In this document: positions 1 to 8,772 of the stretch, in pieces
Position numbering within the stretch: the first letter of the stretch is position 1
Layout of the letters: the number at the start of each line of letters is the position of its first letter
Position numbers and translations under genes: made by a program
Assembly: GCA_944324075.1 (NCBI GenBank)
Contig: CALUUZ010000001.1
Span: forward strand, 1 to 64,000
From: Candidatus Mailhella excrementigallinarum
GTDB taxonomy: Bacteria > Desulfobacterota > Desulfovibrionia > Desulfovibrionales > Desulfovibrionaceae
Reading direction: 5' to 3'
Length of the DNA stretch: 64,000 bases
The notes under the pieces: generated by a model
Database searches by the model: none
What the model saw: the letters and a program-made list of their open reading frames with translations, nothing else
What the model was told of the DNA's origin: nothing

Positions 1-102
1 TCCGACTATACCTTCACCAATCCTCTCCTGGCAGACAGAATGCTCGACGTTTTCCTCGCGGAAGACGGGAAGGTAGCCGTGGAATGGCGGAACAAGCGAT
101 AG
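1..102 (+). CDS. C-terminal end of an unidentified protein (cut by window edge)
   Basis: An open frame from the first base ends at TAG (100-102). The 33 visible codons end in EDGKVAVEWRNKR. The fragment is too short to assign to a family. The stop codon abuts the first copy of repeat family A, and a strong hairpin follows at 349-388, so this is probably the 3' end of a transcript. Confidence 0.55.
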   Translation, partial: SDYTFTNPLLADRMLDVFLAEDGKVAVEWRNKR

Positions 103-327
103 GGCATTTCGCCATTGAAATGCTCTGCGGAACCGGGTAGAGCGAAACGCATCCCTGCTCTCCCTGTCCGTAAAGCGCTCCGCGCTGGCGGTCGGGGGCA
201 CCGTGGCGCACCTCTCCGGCGTCGCCCGGCCCGCTTGCGGCGCAAGGCCCGGCTTCGGGCGCGAAACCTGCGGCCCGGAACACGGGGGAGGCCGGCCAGC
301 AGGATATGTTCAACCGCAAAGCGCTCC
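101..327 (+). repeat. Dispersed repeat family A, copy 1 (long subtype)
   Basis: Starts right after a TAG stop with GGCATTTCGCCATTGAAATGC, an inverted repeat, and ends with CCGCAAAGCGCTC. It holds the family core GGCGC...GAAACCTGCGGCCCGGAAC. The extra internal block containing CATCCCTGCTCTCC marks the long (~215-bp) subtype. Confidence 0.75.
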
Positions 328-348
328 CGGAGCGCTTTGGGCAGTCCG

Positions 349-388
349 GGAGGGGCCGGAAACATCCGCGGATGTTTCCGGCCCCTCC
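349..388. terminator. Perfect 19-bp hairpin, probable bidirectional terminator
   Basis: Arms 349-367 and 370-388 are exact reverse complements around a 2-base loop. The hairpin lies between the + strand gene ending at 102 and the minus-strand yagU-like gene ending at 433, the usual place for a shared terminator. No strong T-run follows. Confidence 0.65.
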
Positions 389-432
389 TTCATCTCGTTT
401 CGGTCATGCTGATCCGGGCTCGCTGTGTCCTG

Positions 433-987
433 CTACAGTTTCACTCCCAGAGACGGCACAGGCGGTTCGATCTCGTGCGTCATGCGGTTGCGCAGGTCTC
501 GGCGGCACAGTTCCATCACCCACATCCAGAACGCATGGCCGAAAAACTCGGAAAAATGCTCCGCAAAGGGCTGATCCCACGGCGCGGGCACCGTGCCCAT
601 GAGCGGCATGAGCACAACATGGAAGGCAAACCACACGGCCACACCGAAAACCGTTCCCTGCCACAGCCTGATAATCGGCCTGTATTCGGCAATGACCGCA
701 TATATCACCCCAAAGGCGATGGAAAAGCCGAAGTGTACGGCAAAACTGATGATCGGGCGGGGGTTCCCGTTGTACAGATAGGTCAGATGCGTGAAGTCGA
801 ACGACATGCCCATCTGCTGCAAGAGCTGCTGGGGCGGATTGGTGGCGTCACGCAGAGGCGTGCGCGGCGGAAAAGGCACTTCCCATCCGAATTTCACAAT
901 GGCGCCGATAATCCCTATGATAATGCCGATCAGCACGGCCAGCATCACCCTGCGCCGGAATTCTTCCGATCTTATATATTCATTCAT
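433..987 (-). CDS. YagU-like (DUF1440) inner-membrane protein
   Basis: A 184-residue protein with about four hydrophobic segments (roughly residues 14-32, 79-98, 108-128 and 145-160), matching the YagU/DUF1440 family in length and in features such as the PRPIISFAVHFGFSIAFGV segment. E. coli YagU is a small inner-membrane protein linked to acid resistance; the function here is inferred from the family only. I chose the ATG at 987 because AAGGAATTTTTG stands directly in front of it. That ribosome-binding site belongs to a copy of repeat family B (985-1168), so the 5' leader is repeat-derived. Its stop faces the 349-388 hairpin. Confidence 0.8.
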   Translation of the reverse strand: MNEYIRSEEFRRRVMLAVLIGIIIGIIGAIVKFGWEVPFPPRTPLRDATNPPQQLLQQMGMSFDFTHLTYLYNGNPRPIISFAVHFGFSIAFGVIYAVIAEYRPIIRLWQGTVFGVAVWFAFHVVLMPLMGTVPAPWDQPFAEHFSEFFGHAFWMWVMELCRRDLRNRMTHEIEPPVPSLGVKL

Positions 988-1168
988 CAAAAATTCCTTT
1001 GTGTTTTGAGACCTCCCCCTTCAGGGGGAAAAGAGGAGTTGACAAGACGGCGAAGCCGCTGAAATCCTTTTCCGTACCCCCTCCCTTCAGGGAGGGGCAA
1101 TCCGCACGCCCCCTGTCCGTCGGCTGCTTCAGTCAGTCGGCGGACGGGGCGACTGTGGATTGAAACAT
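985..1168 (-). repeat. Dispersed repeat family B, copy 1, forming the yagU 5' leader
   Basis: Read on the minus strand it begins ATGTTTCAATCCACAGTCGC, contains two short hairpins (CCCCTCCCTGAAGGGAGGGG and a TCCCCCTGAAGGGGGA-like one) and ends AAAGGAATTTTTGATGA. The last ATG is the yagU start codon. The copy at 56325-56507 has the same layout. Confidence 0.75.
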
Positions 1169-1234
1169 GGCTTACCCCCGGTGAGAACAGTTTAACCCGG
1201 CCCGGCTCATACTGCGGGCCGACGCGCCCTTGCC

Positions 1235-1413
1235 GCGTTCCGCCGCTGACGCATCTGCAGAACAGATCAGCGGCTCTCAGGATGAAAAGGCTTCAGGCCC
1301 TTTCCTCATATGCATTAGCCCCGGAGGCGGAACGCTTCAATGATTTGATCCGGAGAGCCATGCCGCGCAAGGCGTCAGACGGCGGCTCCGCAGCGACTGC
1401 GCCGCCGTCTGAC
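1235..1413. other. Structured intergenic DNA of unknown role
   Basis: Three exact inverted repeats fall within 180 bases: GCCGCTGA (1242-1249) with TCAGCGGC (1267-1274); GCGTTCCGCC (1235-1244) with GGCGGAACGC (1326-1335), which overlaps the first; and 13-bp arms 1374-1386 and 1401-1413. The overlap means the first two stems exclude each other. No ORF covers the block and no cobalamin-riboswitch boxes were recognised although cbiA lies downstream. The last hairpin could simply be a terminator. Confidence 0.4.
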
Positions 1414-1544
1414 CGCTCTCCGCGCCCCGGCAGTCATTGACAAAAGCCCGCATTCCGGGGGATTGTAGCAGAAAATCCCGCCTTGCGCGGCGGCCTGCGG
1501 TCCCCGGCTTCACAGGACGGCCATTCCCGCGCCCTGCTCTCCCT

Positions 1545-1754
1545 GAGCGTTTTCGTTTTGAAAATGCTCCCGGTTCCGAGCGGAACGGGATTCATCCCTG
1601 CTCTCCCTTTCCGCAAAGCGCAACTGCGCCCACGGCCGGGGGAGCCGGAGCAGCCGCAATTCGCTTGCGGCGTCAGGCAGCGGCGGAAGCGTGAAAACCG
1701 CATGCCGGAAACCTGTATTCCGGCCGGCAGACACGTCCATCAGCAACACGCTCT
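1545..1754 (+). repeat. Dispersed repeat family A, copy 2 (long subtype)
   Basis: Begins GAGCGTTTTCGTTTTGAAAATGC and ends CAGCAACACGCTCT. It carries GGAGCAGCCGCAATTCGCTTGC and the long-subtype insert with CATCCCTGCTCTCC. It lies upstream of the small ORF and cbiA. Confidence 0.75.
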
Positions 1755-1788
1755 GGAGCCGATGCTTCAAACCATAGAGGAATGTCTG

Positions 1789-2031
1789 ATGAAGTACCTC
1801 ATCCTTGAAGATTTCTCCGGTCAGCCGGTATGCTTTCTCTTTCCCCGCCGCGTGGATCATGGCGATATGCGCGATCAACTGCCCTACGGCAAGGTCATTT
1901 CCGCCGGATATGCCGAACTCCAGAACGGTCATTTCGTATGTTCCGGGGGGTCTCAGGAACTGAACGCCCAGGCCCGCCCCGACAAGGACCCCGTTCTGCT
2001 GGCCGAATCGCTGCGCCATCGCAATACCTAA
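1789..2031 (+). CDS. Small protein of unknown function upstream of cbiA
   Basis: An 80-residue ORF starting MKYLILEDFSGQPVCFLFPR. The frame is open further upstream but only into repeat A sequence. The ATG at 1789 is preceded by AGAGGA at good spacing, so I start there. No family was recognised: it is soluble-looking, with no membrane segment and no signal peptide. It ends 13 bases before cbiA on the same strand, so the two are probably co-transcribed. Confidence 0.6.
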   Translation: MKYLILEDFSGQPVCFLFPRRVDHGDMRDQLPYGKVISAGYAELQNGHFVCSGGSQELNAQARPDKDPVLLAESLRHRNT

Positions 2032-2044
2032 CCCCGCTCCGGTC

Positions 2045-3526
2045 ATGGCATGTTCCTGCGCCGCGCCGCATCTTCCTTCCGTGCTGATCAGCGGCGCGGG
2101 AAGCGGCTGCGGCAAGACAACCGTTTCGCTTGCGCTTATGGCCGCATGCCGGAACAGAGGTTTTCTCGTGCGCCCGTTCAAAACGGGCCCGGACTTCATC
2201 GATCCCGGCTGGCATGCCGCCGCGTGCGGGCTTCCTTCCCTGAATCTCGACCCATGGATGCAGGCGTGGAAGGAACTTCCCGGCAACGCCGCGCGTCAGT
2301 TTCTTCTTCATCCCCGGCTTGTCCTGCCCCGGGCGGAAGTTCCCCGCGGCTCCGTTCCTGAAATCGCCATTATTGAAGGCGCGATGGGGCTGTATGACGG
2401 GCTTCCCGGCCTTGCCGCCTCCGCCGCGGATGTGGCGCTTGAACTTCATGTCCCCCTGCTGCTTGTCATCGACGTCCGGGGCATGGCCGCCAGCGCCGCC
2501 GCCGTCGCCAGGGGCCTGGCCGGACTGCGGCCCGGTCTCGCCGTGGCCGGCGCTCTTTGCGTCATGGCCGGCAGCGTACGGCACGAAAAGCTCCTGCGCG
2601 CGGCCTTTGCGGAATTCTGCCCGGATATCCCCCTGCTGGGAGTGATGCCCCGCACGGAAGACATCACCCTGCCCTCGCGCCACCTTGGACTGACTCAGGC
2701 CGGAGAATTCCGCGGAGATGCCGAAAGCGCGGCTTTCTTCGCCAGACTTGCGGAACTGGCGGAATCTCACATCGATCTCGACGCCCTGTTCGCCCGTCTG
2801 GGTGTTTCCCCGCGGCACATGTCTCCCTCCAGGGCCGGATATTCTTTCCCCGGTGCGGCAAAAACGGGCTTCCCCCGCATACGCATCGCCCTCGCACGGG
2901 ATGAAGCGTTCAGTTTCTGGTATCCGGAAAGCAGCCTTCTGCTTGAGGAAGCCGGCGCAGAGCTTGTTCCCTTCTCTCCCCTGCATGATGCGGGGCTGCC
3001 CCCGGGATCGCGCGGACTTATTCTTCCCGGCGGTTATCCCGAACTGCACGCCGAACGCCTTTCCGCCAATGTTTCCATGCGCGAGGCAATCCGCGCATTT
3101 GCCTGCGGGCATGCAACGTACGGCGAATGCGGCGGCTTTCTCTATCTCATGGACTTTCTGGAAAAAGACGGAACGGCCTTTCCCATGTGCGGATGCCTGC
3201 CCCTGCGCGCCCGCATGGAACCACGCCGGGCCGCCCTGGGATACAGGGAAGCCCGCGGACTGGCAGGCCCGTGGGAGAATCTGACCGTACGCGGACATGA
3301 ATTCCACTATTCGCGCGTCATCGAAAAGCCTGACGGACTTTCCCCGCTCTGGGAGCTGCGTTCTCCCGCCGCCTCCTCCGCCCGTGCTGAACATGAAGGC
3401 GCAGCCCTCGGATGCATTTCCGGCTCATATGTTCATCTGTCAATGCTTTCCCACCCCGACGCAGCCCGGTGTTTCGTCGCCCGCTGTCTTCCCCGGCAGA
3501 ACGATCTCAACAAGGATATGTCATGA
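2045..3526 (+). CDS. cbiA: Cobyrinate a,c-diamide synthase CbiA
   Basis: Makes the a,c-diamide of cobyrinic acid from glutamine and ATP in corrin (vitamin B12) synthesis. The 493 residues show an N-terminal dethiobiotin-synthetase-like ATPase with P-loop GAGSGCGKTT (about residues 17-26) followed by KTGPDFIDP. A C-terminal class I glutaminase domain has the motif LPGGYPELHA, nucleophile Cys362 in YGECGGF and a later HEFHYS block. Length is normal for the family. The gene overlaps cbiC by ATGA, so the two are translationally coupled. The start codon lacks a strong ribosome-binding site and is less certain than the rest. Confidence 0.95.
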   Translation: MACSCAAPHLPSVLISGAGSGCGKTTVSLALMAACRNRGFLVRPFKTGPDFIDPGWHAAACGLPSLNLDPWMQAWKELPGNAARQFLLHPRLVLPRAEVPRGSVPEIAIIEGAMGLYDGLPGLAASAADVALELHVPLLLVIDVRGMAASAAAVARGLAGLRPGLAVAGALCVMAGSVRHEKLLRAAFAEFCPDIPLLGVMPRTEDITLPSRHLGLTQAGEFRGDAESAAFFARLAELAESHIDLDALFARLGVSPRHMSPSRAGYSFPGAAKTGFPRIRIALARDEAFSFWYPESSLLLEEAGAELVPFSPLHDAGLPPGSRGLILPGGYPELHAERLSANVSMREAIRAFACGHATYGECGGFLYLMDFLEKDGTAFPMCGCLPLRARMEPRRAALGYREARGLAGPWENLTVRGHEFHYSRVIEKPDGLSPLWELRSPAASSARAEHEGAALGCISGSYVHLSMLSHPDAARCFVARCLPRQNDLNKDMS

Positions 3527-4197
3527 CACTCCCTTCCCATCCACTTGCCACCGACAATCGACAGGCCGCGGCGCTGATTCCGCCGGACGACATTGAAGCC
3601 CGTTCCTTTGTCATCATCGACGGAGAAATTCCCGAACCGCGCCCCTTCACCGGCCATGCGTGGGAAATCGCCCGGCGTCTGGTACACGCCAGCGGCGACA
3701 TTTCCCTGCCCGGCGATCTCTATCTGCCGGAAGACGCCGTACGGCGCGGCGTGCGGGCTCTGCGGCGCGGCTGTTCCATATTCACCGATACCCGCATGGC
3801 AAGCTCCGGCATTCCGACCCGCCGCCTCACTCCCCTGAACTGTTCGGTGCGGTGTCTGCTTGACCTCCCCGGTGTGGCGGACAAGGCTCGATCCGATAAT
3901 ATCACCCGGGCGCGCGCCGCCATGCTCCTGGCCGGAGAAGCCCTTGCCGACAGCATTGTCGCCATCGGCAACGCTCCCACCGCCCTGCTCACTCTGCTGG
4001 AACTGCTGGATGAGGGGCTGCCCGAACCGGCCCTGATCATCGGCATGCCCGTGGGGTTCGTGAACGCGGCGGAATCCAAGGAGCTGCTGGTTCACAGCGG
4101 GCATCCCTGCCTTGCGCTGCGCGGACGCAAGGGGGGGTCCCCTCTGGCCGCCGCCGCAGTCAACGCCCTGGCCGTCATCGCGGACAGAAAGCAGTAG
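3523..4197 (+). CDS. cbiC: Precorrin-8X/cobalt-precorrin-8 methylmutase CbiC
   Basis: Moves the C-11 methyl group to C-12 to give (cobalt-)hydrogenobyrinate, the step before CbiA acts. The 224-residue protein shows the family blocks IEARSFVIIDGE, IFTDTRMASSGI (about residue 85) and IGNAPTALLTLLEL (about 150), followed by GMPVGFVNAAESK. I chose the ATG at 3523 because it overlaps the cbiA stop (ATGA); the open frame upstream lies inside cbiA. Other cobalamin genes are not in the window. Confidence 0.95.
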   Translation: MTLPSHPLATDNRQAAALIPPDDIEARSFVIIDGEIPEPRPFTGHAWEIARRLVHASGDISLPGDLYLPEDAVRRGVRALRRGCSIFTDTRMASSGIPTRRLTPLNCSVRCLLDLPGVADKARSDNITRARAAMLLAGEALADSIVAIGNAPTALLTLLELLDEGLPEPALIIGMPVGFVNAAESKELLVHSGHPCLALRGRKGGSPLAAAAVNALAVIADRKQ

Positions 4198-4200
4198 CTC

Positions 4201-5169
4201 ATGGACGCGCTCACAGTCAGCCGGGCGGAATCCGGGCAGAAGCTGCTCAACTTTCTCCAGCGGCGCATCGAAGCAGCGGCCGGAGAACTTCACAAATGGA
4301 TCCGCAGCGGCCAGGTACGCGTCAACGGAGGCAGATCGAAAGCGTTCGACCGCGTGAGCGAGGGGGATCTCGTGCGCGTTCCGCCCTTCGCCGCGCTGAA
4401 AGCCCCCGGCTCCGCCTCTCCGGTCCGCCCCCGGCCCGCCTCCGCAAACGCTTTCGGGGACGCCGCCATTCTTCCCGTCATATATGAAGACGAGGATATT
4501 CTTGTTCTGAACAAGCCTTCCGGCCTGCCGTCGCAGGGAGGAACCGGCCATGCGGACAGCGTGGCTTCCCTCCTCGCGGCGCGGTTCCGTCATGCGGAGT
4601 TTGTTCCCGCCCCCGTGCACAGGCTGGACAAGGATACATCGGGACTGCTGATTGCCGGCAAAAGCTACGCCGCGCTGCGCCGACTCAGCGACGCTCTGGC
4701 CGGACGGACGGAAACGCCGCCGCGCAAGGAATATCTGGCCTGGGTGTGGGGCAGCTGGCCCCACGCCGGGGAGAGCGAACTGCGCGACCGCATGGAGAAA
4801 AACCGGCAGACGGAACGCATGGAAACAGGACGGACGGAAGGGAAGGAGGCGCGGAGCATCGTCCGGGCTCTGGAAACACGTGACGTGCAGGGGCGGACGG
4901 CAACCCTGATGCTGGTGCGGCTGCTCACCGGCCGCACCCACCAGATCCGCGTCCAGTTCGCCTCTCGCGGGTATCCTCTGGCGGGAGACTCCAGATACGG
5001 CAGACCGGACGGCGAACGTCTCAGGCTCCACGCCTTCCGGCTGACACTGATGAAAGAAGGCCGCGGAACATCGTCCCTCAGCTTCCGCTGTCTTCCCTCA
5101 TGGAACAGCCCATGGGAACTGTCGGAAAGCGTTGTTCACGCTTGCGGTTTGTGCAACCCGACTCCGTGA
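4201..5169 (+). CDS. RluC/RluD-family 23S rRNA pseudouridine synthase
   Basis: Converts specific uridines in large-subunit rRNA to pseudouridine. The 322-residue protein has an N-terminal S4-like RNA-binding region (residues ~1-60, with LLNFLQRRI and GQVRVNGGRSK) and the catalytic domain with YEDEDILVLNKPSGLPSQGG. The HRLDKDTSGLL motif gives catalytic Asp143, and LLTGRTHQIRVQFA is near the C terminus. Which of RluC or RluD it matches cannot be settled here. It starts 3 bases after cbiC, so it may share that transcript without sharing a pathway. Its 3' end overlaps the convergent methyltransferase gene by 34 bases. Confidence 0.92.
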   Translation: MDALTVSRAESGQKLLNFLQRRIEAAAGELHKWIRSGQVRVNGGRSKAFDRVSEGDLVRVPPFAALKAPGSASPVRPRPASANAFGDAAILPVIYEDEDILVLNKPSGLPSQGGTGHADSVASLLAARFRHAEFVPAPVHRLDKDTSGLLIAGKSYAALRRLSDALAGRTETPPRKEYLAWVWGSWPHAGESELRDRMEKNRQTERMETGRTEGKEARSIVRALETRDVQGRTATLMLVRLLTGRTHQIRVQFASRGYPLAGDSRYGRPDGERLRLHAFRLTLMKEGRGTSSLSFRCLPSWNSPWELSESVVHACGLCNPTP

Positions 5170-6134
5170 GTGTTCTCATCCTGAGCTTGCGCCAGCTCGG
5201 CCAGTGCGGCAAGATGTCTGCCATCCGTACCGCAGCAGCCGCCCCATATGCTCACATCCATGATATCCCGCAGCGCGGCCATCTCCTGCGCCCATTCTTC
5301 CGGCGGAGATGTCACTGTTCCGTCCGCACCATCCAGAACCTCCATATCCAGAGGCGACGCGTTGGCCTGGATGCCGCGAAAACGCCGCTGCACCGCATCC
5401 GTGCGGTTGAACGGCCGAAGCAACGCCTCCCGCACCAGACGGGGATGGACGCAGTTTGTCATATAGCATAGAGGAGCTTTGCATCCGGCCCGCGCGCACG
5501 CTTCGTCCACCCGGCATATGGCGTCGGACAGCGCCGTCCCGTCCGGCAGGCGGCCGTCACGCCGCAGGGTAAAGCTGAAAAGACAGGGCAGGCCCGTACT
5601 CCCCATCGCCGCCGCCATGCCTTCCGACTCCGGCAGGGCGGGCATGAGCGCCGCATAGAGAAAATCGACTCCGGCCCCGTGCAGAGCTTCGGCCTGCCAG
5701 GCATGGAAATCCCGCGCTTCATCCCTGCCGGGCGCGCCCGCTCCGGTATAGGCGTCGCCCCGCGATCCCATCAGCCCTCCGATGTACATCACATATCCGC
5801 TCTCTGCACGGATTTCTTTCAGCAGAGCCGTGTTCGCGGCGAACAGCTCCGTCCCGTATCCGCCCTCCTCCATACGCTCCCGTCCCGCGCGGCGGGTCGG
5901 CGTCGCCGCAAGGAAAGGAAGACCGTGTTCATGGGCGATGCCCAGGTATTCCCCCCACAGCGTCCGCAGCGCCGCGCGTCCTTTTTCCGTCAGGCACAAA
6001 GCCGCCATGGCCACATGAGGGTCAAAAGTCAGGCCGTATTCGGATCGCAGGCGTGTGCCCAGCGCCCCTTCCATGAGCAGCGGGCCGGACAGGGAAAACC
6101 CGCCGGGTATCAAGCAGCCCCCCGTCCGGAACAA
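5136..6134 (-). CDS. Homocysteine S-methyltransferase family protein
   Basis: Transfers a methyl group to homocysteine, or acts as a related thiol methyltransferase. The barrel domain shows MEGALGTRL near the N terminus and the zinc ligands as Cys in TNCVHP and the Cys pair in GGCCGTD, as in MmuM/BHMT/MetH-N. The start is uncertain. The listed start is TTG; the first internal ATG is at 6074; and a well-placed ribosome-binding site (AAAAGGAAGG) precedes an ATG at 6202 in a different frame that stops at 6110. A one-base loss in the G6 run near 6120 could have broken the N terminus. Confidence 0.82.
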   Translation of the reverse strand: MFRTGGCLIPGGFSLSGPLLMEGALGTRLRSEYGLTFDPHVAMAALCLTEKGRAALRTLWGEYLGIAHEHGLPFLAATPTRRAGRERMEEGGYGTELFAANTALLKEIRAESGYVMYIGGLMGSRGDAYTGAGAPGRDEARDFHAWQAEALHGAGVDFLYAALMPALPESEGMAAAMGSTGLPCLFSFTLRRDGRLPDGTALSDAICRVDEACARAGCKAPLCYMTNCVHPRLVREALLRPFNRTDAVQRRFRGIQANASPLDMEVLDGADGTVTSPPEEWAQEMAALRDIMDVSIWGGCCGTDGRHLAALAELAQAQDENTHGVGLHKPQA

Positions 6135-6243
6135 TGCGGAAACATCCGAACCCCCGTATCCGGTTCCGCCGCGTTCAGCGGCCCGGCAATATGCGTGTCC
6201 ATATCGGTCAGCCTTCCTTTTCCGTCAGCCGGACGCCACTCGC

Positions 6244-6340
6244 GCCGGAAGCCGGAACCCTGCGTCCGATACGGAATCGAGCGCAGGGACGACTCGCTGC
6301 GCTCGATTCCGGAAACATTTTCAAGGGTGAAATGCTCTAG
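6244..6340 (-). repeat. Dispersed repeat family A, copy 3 (partial)
   Basis: Only the hairpin-bearing end is well preserved: GGAAACATTTTCAAGGG...GAAATGCTCTAG. The terminal CTA is the TAG stop of ebfC on the minus strand. Confidence 0.6.
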
Positions 6341-6648
6341 AACATGCCGGGCACCCGGATTCCTCCGGTCAGGTTGCTCATTTCTCTCTCCATGTTGGAG
6401 CGGGTCACGCGCACGCCTTCGTTTACGGCGCTGAGAATAAGGTCCTGAAGCATTTCCACATCGCCGCCCTCCAGCGCCCTGGGATCAATGGCAATGGCCC
6501 TGAGTTCCTGGCGGCCGTTCATCACGACCTTGACCATGCCGCCTCCGGCGGAGGTTTCCACGGTTTTTTCCGCCATTTCCTGCTGGAGCTTGAGCACCTT
6601 GTTCTGCATGACCTGCGCCTGACGCAGCAAATCGTTCATATTGGGCAT
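6337..6648 (-). CDS. ebfC: YbaB/EbfC family nucleoid-associated protein
   Basis: A small DNA-binding protein of 103 residues, normal for the family. It starts MPNMNDLLRQAQVMQNKV and has the family segments VKVVMNGRQELRAIAIDP and LQDLILSAVNEG. YbaB/EbfC proteins bind DNA as dimers and are usually encoded between dnaX and recR. Here the gene follows dnaX (51-base gap, same strand), while recR lies 4.8 kb away on the other strand. The stop codon TAG coincides with the end of a repeat A copy. Confidence 0.93.
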   Translation of the reverse strand: MPNMNDLLRQAQVMQNKVLKLQQEMAEKTVETSAGGGMVKVVMNGRQELRAIAIDPRALEGGDVEMLQDLILSAVNEGVRVTRSNMEREMSNLTGGIRVPGMF

Positions 6649-6699
6649 GGGATTGTCTCCTTGTGTTATCAGGTTGGAAATTCCGAATACCGGACAGTT

Positions 6700-8748
6700 T
6701 CAGTTCCTGTCCGCCTGAGCGCAGTGCACGAGCGTTGCCCCGAAAATACGACTGAGTTCCTGTACCACGGGATGATCCTGCATTTCAGACCTGAGTTCCG
6801 CCGAGGTGCGGCGCTCCGTACGCGGGGGCATGAACTCCGGCTCCAGAGGCCGTCCGGCCCAGCTCTCCGCCGCCTGCCTCAACATCTCGGCATGACGCTG
6901 AAGCTGAAGGGAAACCGTCTGCGACCGGGGATGCAGGCGCAGACGCCCGTCCTCTATTTCTCCGGCACACTGGCGAAGCAGATTGAGAGGCACACCCTCC
7001 CGGCCTTCGCAAAAGGTCAGAAAGTCTTCCCATTCAGGCTTCCCCCCTCTCTCCTCCGTATCTGTCCCGGAGGGGGCGGACAGCGCCGCAGGCCGGGAAC
7101 ACTCCGGCGACGGAACGACTGCACGCCCGGAAGCTGATCCGACCCCGTCTGCCGGACGCTGCCGCTCCGCACCGTCCGCAGCCTTCAGCGCAGGGTCGCC
7201 TCCGGCGGGGATCTCATCCAGCCAGGGGGGAACATCATCCGTCTTTTCCCGGCGGACAGGCTGCCGCGCAGGAGACGGGGCTTCCGGCACACGGGACGGA
7301 GGAGCAAAACGGCGCGCGCCTTCCGGCGGCAGGAAACGGCGCGGCGAAACCGCTGTTTCCTCCGGCCTTTCCGGGACAGACGCCGGAGAAACGGCCCCGG
7401 AACGAAAAGAGGACGCTGCGGAACTTTCGGATGATGCCGCCGCTTCAGCGAAAGGGCGGCGCGCTCCCGCGCTTTCCTCCTCCGCCCGGCGCGGCATGTC
7501 CTGCCCGGACCTTGCGCCCGCTCGGCTTTCCGGAATTTCAGAAGAAACCTGAGGAGAAACGCGTTCTCCTCCTGCCGGAGCGTCCGGATTCAGATCCCCC
7601 AGAGGAAGCAGGCGGGGCAGCAGAGCAAGGTTGAGCAGCAGAAGTTCCAGCCCCGCGGCAGGCTCAAGGCTGGTGAGAATACGGCGCTGGCTTTCCAGCG
7701 TCATCTGCCACGCGGCGTGAATATAGGAAAGAGAGAATTTTCCGGCCAGCCCTGTCAGGCGGACGGCTTCCCGTTCGGGAAGCTCCAGCTCGGAGGCGGC
7801 TTCCGGCCCGGCCTGCCGGATGAGGAAAAGATTGCGCCACAGCCCGCCCAGCTCCCGCAGAAAAAAGCCCATGTCCGCGCCCTGCCCCAGCAGCTCGCGC
7901 ACCAGTCTGGCCACAGCCAGAGCATCCTGTCCGGCCAGCGCGTCCAGCAGGCGGTCCATGACTTCCTGACCGGCCAGCCCCAGCACTTCGCGGGCCTGCG
8001 CCGCGGTGAGGGGCGTCTCCGCTCCGCCGCCGAGAGCCAGGGTCTGGCCCAGCAGCGACATTGCGTCACGCACGCTGCCTGCCGCCCGGCGGGCGATCAG
8101 GCGCGCGGCGTCCTCTTCAAAGGGACGCGCCTCCCGTTCCAGCACCGAACGGATATGCGCCTCCAGCGTGGCCTCGGGAATCTGGCGGAAGACAAAATGC
8201 TGGCAACGGCTGACAATGGTCACCGGGAACTTGTGCTGTTCCGTCGTGGCCATGATGAACGTGACGTGCGCGGGAGGCTCCTCCAGAGTCTTCAGCAGGG
8301 CGTTGAAAGCCTCCTTGGTGAGCATGTGCGCTTCGTCGATGATGAAAACCTTGTAGCGCCCTTCCAGCGGGGCATAACCAACGGCATCGCGCAGACGGCG
8401 CACGTCATCGATGCCCCGGTTCGACGCGCCGTCGATTTCCACCACGTCCACGAAGCTGCCCTGCGTGATGCGGCGGCAGGCGCTGCACTCGTTGCATGGC
8501 TCCCCGGCGGGGGCGTGGACACAGTTCAGCGCCTTGGCGAAGATACGGGCCACGGTGGTCTTGCCCACCCCGCGCGTCCCGCTGAGAAGATAGGCCGGGG
8601 CAACCCTGTCTTCCAGCGCGGCGCGGGACAGAATGGATTTCACCATATCCTGCCCCACGACCTGCGCAAAGGTCTGGGGGCGATAACGCGCGGCAAGGGA
8701 GGCGGCGCCTCCCCCGCCGGGCAGTCTGCTCTGGGCGTCGTCGGCCAT
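6700..8748 (-). CDS. dnaX: DNA polymerase III subunit gamma/tau
   Basis: Clamp-loader ATPase of the replicative polymerase. The 682-residue protein starts MADDAQSRLPGGGGAASLA. It shows the RuvB-like fold signature RYRPQTFAQVVGQ, Walker A GTRGVGKTT (about residue 60), a zinc cluster from CNECSAC and the upstream Cys, and the DEAH-type Walker B in FIIDEAHMLT. A long Ala/Pro/Ser-rich linker (roughly residues 390-560) joins the tau-like C-terminal domain. ebfC follows on the same strand. I saw no clear slippery A-run of the kind E. coli uses to make gamma. Confidence 0.96.
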   Translation of the reverse strand: MADDAQSRLPGGGGAASLAARYRPQTFAQVVGQDMVKSILSRAALEDRVAPAYLLSGTRGVGKTTVARIFAKALNCVHAPAGEPCNECSACRRITQGSFVDVVEIDGASNRGIDDVRRLRDAVGYAPLEGRYKVFIIDEAHMLTKEAFNALLKTLEEPPAHVTFIMATTEQHKFPVTIVSRCQHFVFRQIPEATLEAHIRSVLEREARPFEEDAARLIARRAAGSVRDAMSLLGQTLALGGGAETPLTAAQAREVLGLAGQEVMDRLLDALAGQDALAVARLVRELLGQGADMGFFLRELGGLWRNLFLIRQAGPEAASELELPEREAVRLTGLAGKFSLSYIHAAWQMTLESQRRILTSLEPAAGLELLLLNLALLPRLLPLGDLNPDAPAGGERVSPQVSSEIPESRAGARSGQDMPRRAEEESAGARRPFAEAAASSESSAASSFRSGAVSPASVPERPEETAVSPRRFLPPEGARRFAPPSRVPEAPSPARQPVRREKTDDVPPWLDEIPAGGDPALKAADGAERQRPADGVGSASGRAVVPSPECSRPAALSAPSGTDTEERGGKPEWEDFLTFCEGREGVPLNLLRQCAGEIEDGRLRLHPRSQTVSLQLQRHAEMLRQAAESWAGRPLEPEFMPPRTERRTSAELRSEMQDHPVVQELSRIFGATLVHCAQADRN

Positions 8749-8772
8749 GCGTACTCTCGTCCGGTTCTGCGG

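Noticed and set aside
1169-1788. Cobalamin riboswitch upstream of cbiA
   Set aside because: The conserved B12-box and core sequences were not found on either strand. The structured block there is reported only as unexplained.
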